This document shows, in pieces, positions 59,621 to 64,000 of a stretch of DNA of 64,000 nucleotides. Below the pieces are notes generated by a model. That model worked only from the letters and a program-made list of their open reading frames with translations, ran no database searches and was not told the DNA's origin. The DNA comes from Nothopassalora personata (lineage: Eukaryota; Ascomycota; Dothideomycetes; Mycosphaerellales; Mycosphaerellaceae), in contig CM066297.1 in the NCBI GenBank assembly GCA_033816765.1, forward strand, positions 124,001-188,000, given 5' to 3'. The position numbers were made by a program, and so were the translations under genes. The stretch's first letter is position 1; the number at the start of each line of letters is the position of its first letter.

Positions 59621-60586
59621 ATGTCGATTATAGGAAGCAGCAAGAACAACAACACTCCTATAGGTATGCTAAACCCACTAGACCACTACCGTGCACCTAA
59701 GGTGTCTACGCCGGAGACGTTCGACGGGACTAAGGATAAACTAGAGGCTTTCCAACTGTAGGTTTAGTTATACCTTCACTTCAACGCACACTAGTTTTAA
59801 GGCGAGGCTTCTAAAGTCTTGTACGCCGCATCCTTCCTACGAGGAAAAGTAGCTAGAGGATTCCGACCATACCTTAAGGACTAGCTACATAACTAGGGCG
59901 AGGGAGAAACACCAAAAACGGAAACTCGAAAAATTTTCCACGACTACGACGAGTTTAAGACGAAACTCGATAATCTATACGGGATACTAAATAAGGAGGT
60001 ATATACCGACCGACATATCCGACAACTTCGATAGACTACTTCTATAGCGCTATACGCCTTAGAATTCTAAGGATATGCCGCCGACCTAGAATAGAACGAC
60101 GTAGCATTGCGATCGCAGTTCTACCTCGGGCTAAAAGACAACGTTAAAGCCGAACTATCCCGAAACGCTAGCGTCGTTACGCTAGGGACGATAATTAAGG
60201 TAGTAAAGGAGATCGACGAAAGGCTCTAGGAGTTAAGGTACGACCGACACGTATAGCCTAGATACTAGAGACCCGCCGCGGGCGGAAGAGGGGGCTTCAA
60301 GGCTAGAAGTTAGGACCCTAATAGTTACGAAGACCTAATAGAATTGGACGTAACGGAACGTAGGATAGGAAGGGGGCTAAAGAGTAAAGGTTCTACCTAC
60401 TACATATATAGCGAGCAAGGCCATTTTATAAAGAACTACAAGAAGAAAAACAAGGTTAGCCGCGAATTTAACGCTATAGATCGGGCAACAACAATATACT
60501 AGGAATGCGAGAACTTCTTCTCGAAATCTGCCTAGTAGAAACGACCTAACGACGACAAGGCATCATATAGCGGCTTCTTAATTTAA
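59621..60586 (+). pseudogene. Gag of the non-autonomous element
   Basis: A 321-codon frame, ATG at 59621 (MSIIGSSKNNNTPIGMLNPL) to TAA at 60584. Capsid segment: VSTPETFDGTKDKLEAFQL, VLYAASFLRGKVARGFRPYL, DEFKTKLDNLYGILNKE, YALEFQGYAADLEQ, LRSQFYLGLKDNVKAELSR. A zinc knuckle lies near 60400-60440, read YYIYSEQGHFIKNY, where three Cys became Tyr and His remains. A basic GGRGG stretch precedes it. All internal stops replace Q or W. It is clearly a DUF4219/retrotrans-gag type capsid of average length, close in style to the Gypsy2 gag. Confidence 0.92.
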
Positions 60587-60713
60587 TGACCTAAGACATA
60601 GAGGTCAACATAGCAACATAAGGATGTGACTACTAGACAACGACTCACGACAATCTAAAGGAACCAATATCATCGAAGGGGACGAAGCCCTAGTGACTAG
60701 GAAATAATAGGTT

Positions 60714-61244
60714 CTAGTTCAAGGGGGAGAGCTCTAGGGGATCGTTAACGGAAAAGGGATTGCTAGGGGCCTCTACGCTAAGAGACTCCTCGACCGAGAG
60801 TAGAGCGTCCTCGACCGCTGCTGCCTCTTCGGTCTCGACGACTTTATTAGTAACCGCCTCTTCTATTCGACCCTTAACCTACGAGAGCTACTTCCGGAGA
60901 CGCACTTTCTTCGAACGACGAGAGGCTAGGAGGGACGACAACTTGGAGAACTTGTGAAACAACTCCGCCTCCTCCTCTTCTACCTTAACGAGTTCGCGAC
61001 GGAGTTTATTACGGGACTTACGTAGCTTTATCTACTAGGGGTTCGAGATAGTCACGTCGCAGCTAGCGTATCCTTTACGGACACACTCAGAACAACGGCC
61101 GGAGCGAGGATAAACGATACATTTCGGCTTAGGAGAATCCTTCTTAGGGCGGGCGTTCTAATAGGCGGTGTAGGGAGCTATTTCGATACCGTATTGTACG
61201 ATTTCCTAAGAGAGATTAATCTTGCGAAGAGTGTAAGAAGTCAT
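60714..61244 (-). pseudogene. Antisense Cys-motif coiled-coil ORF of the gag-only element
   Basis: A 177-codon frame, ATG at 61244 (MTSYTLRKINLS) to TAG at 60714. The core KCIVYPRSGRCSECVRKGYA is followed by SCDVTIS: CX8CX2CX7C with all four Cys intact. After it come KLRKSRNKLRRELVKVEEEE, a second helical part LASRRSKKVRLRK, and an acidic Glu/Ala/Ser tail. It has about half a dozen Q/W-type stops. It is homologous in design to 29412-29951 and 63647-64000. It is the only protein besides gag retained by this small element. Confidence 0.82.
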
Positions 61245-61327
61245 CTTTAGAGGAATAACTAGTGTAGAAGCGGGGACAACCGATCATTCATAAGCTTCGG
61301 GACGAAGCTAAGCTAGAAGGGGGATAG

Positions 61328-61645
61328 TGTTACGGTTTGATTCGTAGAGAACCTACGACTACTTATTTAGCGAAACGGAGCGCTAGGGAAAGACGACGGA
61401 GCCGATCTGTTTCGGTACGACTAGTCTAATCGGACTGCTCATAATTAGCCTACTTAGTCTAATTAGTTACGCTAAGACATAGCACTATATAGACGACGCT
61501 CTTTTACAAGTAGATAGGAGCCTCGTGCTCAACTTATTTCAAGTATACACTATATACTGTTTAGGACCACTACCTTCATAACTGATTAAGACATCCCTAC
61601 AAAGTTCTAAGCCCGAGTTGTAATAACGTACAGCGGTTCCTAACA
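61328..61645 (+). repeat. Gag-only element 3' LTR
   Basis: 318 bp, followed by TSD cttac and the resumed Gypsy3 protease. Confidence 0.95.
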
Positions 61646-63213
61646 CTTACGCGCTCTACTTCTATATTATTAGCGAGTCGTACATAAACTATATATACGC
61701 TATAGTAATACCCTTAGTCCTACGCGTACGACTCTAAATTTAGGAGCTTTATACTACTAATAGGCTATATCTATTAACGGAGTATATACTCGTATAATAC
61801 TAATCTTAGATCCGCGCCGTTATCTAGGAGAAACGTAGCCTCGCGAAAGCCTTTACGTATCTTAACTACGTCTCGTAAGTAACGCGCTAGACTTATATTA
61901 ACTTACCTTAAGGGGTCTATATAGAAACCTAGACTTAGGAGCGACCCTTACCTAGTCCTCTACCTTTTCCCTATTTACCCTTCTTAGTTAAGGCCTCTAT
62001 AGTCTCTAGCCTACGAACCGCTTATATATTACAGTCCTTCTATAGGTATCTACTTTAGTACTCCGTCCTAATATAATCCTTCTTACTATAGCTATAGTAT
62101 TCTACTCTTAACTTCTAGCTAGTTATAGACGAGCTACTAGCGTCTCGCTACTATCTTATACCCGAGGCGCCCGGTACTTAACTTAACTTCTATTACTTTA
62201 GGTAATTAACCCGCTTATATCCGCCCTTAGCTTCGCGCTTATAATAAATATACTACCCTTAGTCGTGCTGTTAAGGGATGTCGCAATGTATAGCATGCCC
62301 ACGACCTACTAGTCGTAGATGAACTAATTCTTGCCTTTTTTCAAGACGCATCGCGCGTCGCAAGGTGTACGCATGCGTGTCACGTGCGGCTTGGCAGCCG
62401 GTCGCGACCGCGTGTTACATGTAAGGCCACATGTAAGGGTTAGCCACTAGGCTGCCCCTTACACGTGCCCTCCGCTACTACCTTAGCGCTCGGTACTTTC
62501 GATACGCGAGGCTAGGACTACGAGCTCTTCTCTAGTCGTAGGAATATTATAGTAGTTAACAATAGTAGACCGTAAGTAAGGCATAAGCTTTACTAATAGG
62601 TACCGTATATTCTACGCTTCCGAGTAGTTACCTAACTAGTCCTCTATAATATCTAGCTTAGTTACGAATTAACGTACTATCTAGTTATCCTTCTATTTTA
62701 CTACCTCGTACTCTAATATAACGTTAAGTACGCGGTTTATAGGATCGCCGTATACGTTTCGATAGAACTCCTTAAAGTTCTAGCATATATACCCTACGAG
62801 GTTAAAGATACTGTACTATTACTTACTTGCCTCTTTACTAAGGTATATAACCCTATATAGGATCTTTAACTCGTCCGTTATATATATAGTGCCTAAGAGG
62901 GTAAAGATAAGTAAGAGCTCCCTAAGGAATACCCTTACCTTCCTTATTAAGGTCCCTCTAAAAGGCGTTAGCTCTTTTAGGCGCGGTTAAGTCGTACATA
63001 CTACGGCCGCGCCTCGTACTATAATATTATCGTTAGTAGCTATAGAGATAGAGGCGGGGTTTATAGTAAGGAAGTAATCTTCTCTAGCCGGTCCTTCTAT
63101 AGGCTCCGGAGGCGGTATACTTATAGCGCGTAAGATCTCTAATCGCTTAATCTCCCTCTATATCTCCTACTCTTTAATCTTAGCGCTTAAGGCTTCTCTT
63201 CTTATAACTAAGG
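61646..63213 (-). pseudogene. Gypsy3 gag and protease N-part
   Basis: The minus strand reads PPEPIEGPAREDYFLTINPA, ELTPFRGTLIRKVRVFLREL, IYLSKEASK, YRNVYGDPINRVLNVILEYE, FVTKLDIIEDQLGNY, LVKLMPYLRSTIVNYYN, REELVVLASRIESTER. A knuckle near 62090 (YYSYSKKDYIRTEY) has all four CX2CX4HX4C ligands mutated to Tyr. The protease FREATFLLDNGADLRLVLYE (D-S-G now D-N-G) lies near 61850 and runs into the cttac junction. It is interrupted by the solo LTR at 62269-62463. The N-terminus is cut by the Gypsy2-family element at 63213. Confidence 0.82.
62269..62463 (-). mobile_element. Solo LTR (195 bp), little affected by RIP
   Basis: TGTTAAGGG...CCCCTTACA with TSD cgtgc at 62264-62268 and 62464-62468. It is close to 9779-9975 and shows a few more CpA-to-TpA changes. 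The empty site is visible in the homologous gag relic near 13560. Confidence 0.93.
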
Positions 63214-63573
63214 TGTTATGTCTCGTTCTAGGGCTAGTCTTAAAAGAGAGATAAGTTAAGTTACGTAGCGGTATTCTTTAGAGAGGCTAAAGCGGGCTAA
63301 GCGAAGATAAATAATTAGGATAAGAGTATATTCCAATTAGTGAGATAGTAACATAAGTTAAACGTATCGAAACTATAAGGGATTCTTAGCGTTCCTAAAT
63401 ATAAAGGAGATTCGTAGATCTCGGTAATTAGTCTAATTATTCCAAGCATAAGCAGTCTAATTAGTCTAAGCATAAGCAGTCTAATCGCCCTAAGTCTAAG
63501 CGCTTAGGTAGGATAAGTTACGTACTTGTCTCGTTATTATAATTCTAGGGTCTATAGGAATTATTCCGTAACA
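63214..63573 (-). repeat. 3' LTR of the right-edge Gypsy2-family element
   Basis: 360 bp, TGTTATGTCTCG...TTCCGTAACA on the plus strand, the reverse complement of the Gypsy2 LTR. It has the longer number of 'taagcataagcagtctaat' units, as in the 5' LTR at 16487. Confidence 0.93.
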
Positions 63574-63646
63574 CTATCCCCTTTTTAGCCTAGCTTCGTC
63601 CCGAAGCTTTATAAGCCGTTATTATTTCTTATAGTAATCGTTAACT

Positions 63647-64000
63647 ATATCTTCTTCCTCCTATAAACGCCGTTAACGACTTACTCTAGATACTAAAATC
63701 TCTAGTATTAAAATAGCTCTATATACGAATTGTTAGAAGTCTCGATCCTCGGGCGCGGTAGTAAAGTGTATCGTAGGTTCTCGGTCTAGGAAGTGTTCGG
63801 CCTATATTCGAAAAGGCTATAAGGATTACGACGTGTATCTTTCTCGTCCGGAATAGGAACGTCTTCGCGATTCGCGCGATAAGCTTAAGCTAGAGCTTAA
63901 GAGGATTAAAGAGGAGGAGGTGCGGCTAAAGATACGTAAGATCCGTCTTCGGAAACAGCTACGCTTAGCTAAGCGTCGTACTAACGACGCCGTCGCTAAG
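63647..64000 (+). pseudogene. Antisense Cys-motif ORF at right edge (incomplete)
   Basis: 118 codons visible in the frame matching 29951-29412. The ATG has become ATA, and the motif reads KCIVGSRSRKCSAYIRKGY followed by KDYDVYLSRPE, so two of the four Cys are now Tyr. The coiled coil RDKLKLELKRIKEEEVR is clear. The C-terminal end lies outside. Confidence 0.75.

Larger units (their letters stand above)
59190..61645 (+). mobile_element. Gag-only (non-autonomous) LTR retrotransposon, 2456 bp
   Basis: Two 318-bp LTRs (59190-59507 and 61328-61645) starting TGTTACGG and ending CCTAACA. The TSD cttac lies at 59185-59189 and 61646-61650. Inside are a gag gene, a minus-strand Cys-motif ORF and the purine tract GAAGGGGGATAG before the 3' LTR. 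There is no room or trace of pol, so it relied on another element's enzymes, perhaps a Gypsy2-type relative that shares the antisense gene. Confidence 0.95.
13683..64000 (-). mobile_element. Gypsy3: chromoviral element broken up by nested insertions (5' end beyond window)
   Basis: Pieces line up in minus orientation: gag-PR 63213-61646; PR end plus RT N-part 59189-58593; RT C-part plus RNase H (now inverted) 42492-43456; integrase HHCC 30875-30367; integrase core plus chromodomain 16486-15430; antisense ORF; PPT; LTR 13868-13683. Joins across insertions restore sense. Across Gypsy2, GFIT|DLPLSKRG rebuilds the DFITDLP integrase signature. Across the gag-only element, ANNIEVERV|SDAIYYIVPIGRL rebuilds the protease end. 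Total own sequence is about 7 kb spread over more than 50 kb. Confidence 0.75.
63214..64000 (-). mobile_element. Gypsy2-family element, 3' end only (continues past window)
   Basis: 3' LTR 63214-63573 in minus orientation, then the purine tract CTATCCCCTTTTT (plus strand), and the antisense Cys-motif ORF. The sequence tracks 29600-30361 of Gypsy2 in reverse. It is inserted in Gypsy3 gag; the left flank taagg is the candidate TSD, but the other end is outside. Confidence 0.9.

Overview
The window is fungal. The left 2.3 kb holds two ordinary genes with short GT-AG introns and balanced base composition. From about 2.35 kb to the right edge lies TA-rich, almost TpG/CpA-free DNA made of dead transposons. 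This is the signature of repeat-induced point mutation (RIP, CpA to TpA) in a filamentous ascomycete. Stops inside the old genes are nearly all TAG/TAA standing where Q or W is expected. Zinc-knuckle Cys and His codons have become Tyr, and some DSG protease sites are altered. I cannot name the species.

Layout. (1) 1-2273: a 5' part of a flavin monooxygenase gene (minus) and a divergent MFS anion:cation symporter gene (plus). (2) 3402-13276: Gypsy1, a minus-strand chromovirus. It is interrupted by a 197-bp solo LTR, by an end-less piece of Gypsy4, and by a 743-bp GC-rich segment that escaped RIP and that I cannot identify. (3) 13683 to beyond 64000: one minus-strand chromovirus, Gypsy3, broken into pieces by nested insertions. 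The insertions, from left to right, are: Gypsy2 (16487-30361), itself carrying a Copia element (18432-25416); a 5'-truncated Tad1-type LINE; two inverted copies of Gypsy4 (A 31173-42491, B 46281-58592); a gag-only LTR element (59190-61645); another 195-bp solo LTR; and a second Gypsy2-family element that runs off the right edge. TSDs of 5 bp confirm six of the insertions: gtccg, agacg, agtag, actag, cttac and cgtgc.

The two Gypsy4 copies form an inverted repeat with its axis at 44650. The inner 10.7 kb of the arms reads the same, RIP stops included, wherever I compared it. The homologous DNA just outside that core has diverged. The genes flanking the two copies are swapped: LINE 5' part / Gypsy3 RT 3' part beside A, and LINE RT / Gypsy3 RT 5' part beside B. 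That fits a crossover and/or gene conversion between inverted copies after RIP.

Most unusual content: (a) a 26-bp palindrome with core CGGTCCCGGGACCG, placed ahead of each of the three Gypsy4 coding modules and seen seven times; (b) a roughly 1000-codon extra gene of unknown function downstream of pol in Gypsy4; (c) antisense ORFs near the 3' LTR in three different LTR elements, two of which share a CX8CX2CX7C coiled-coil protein; (d) the unidentified RIP-free segment. Boundaries of degraded genes are approximate. I could not run alignments or searches.
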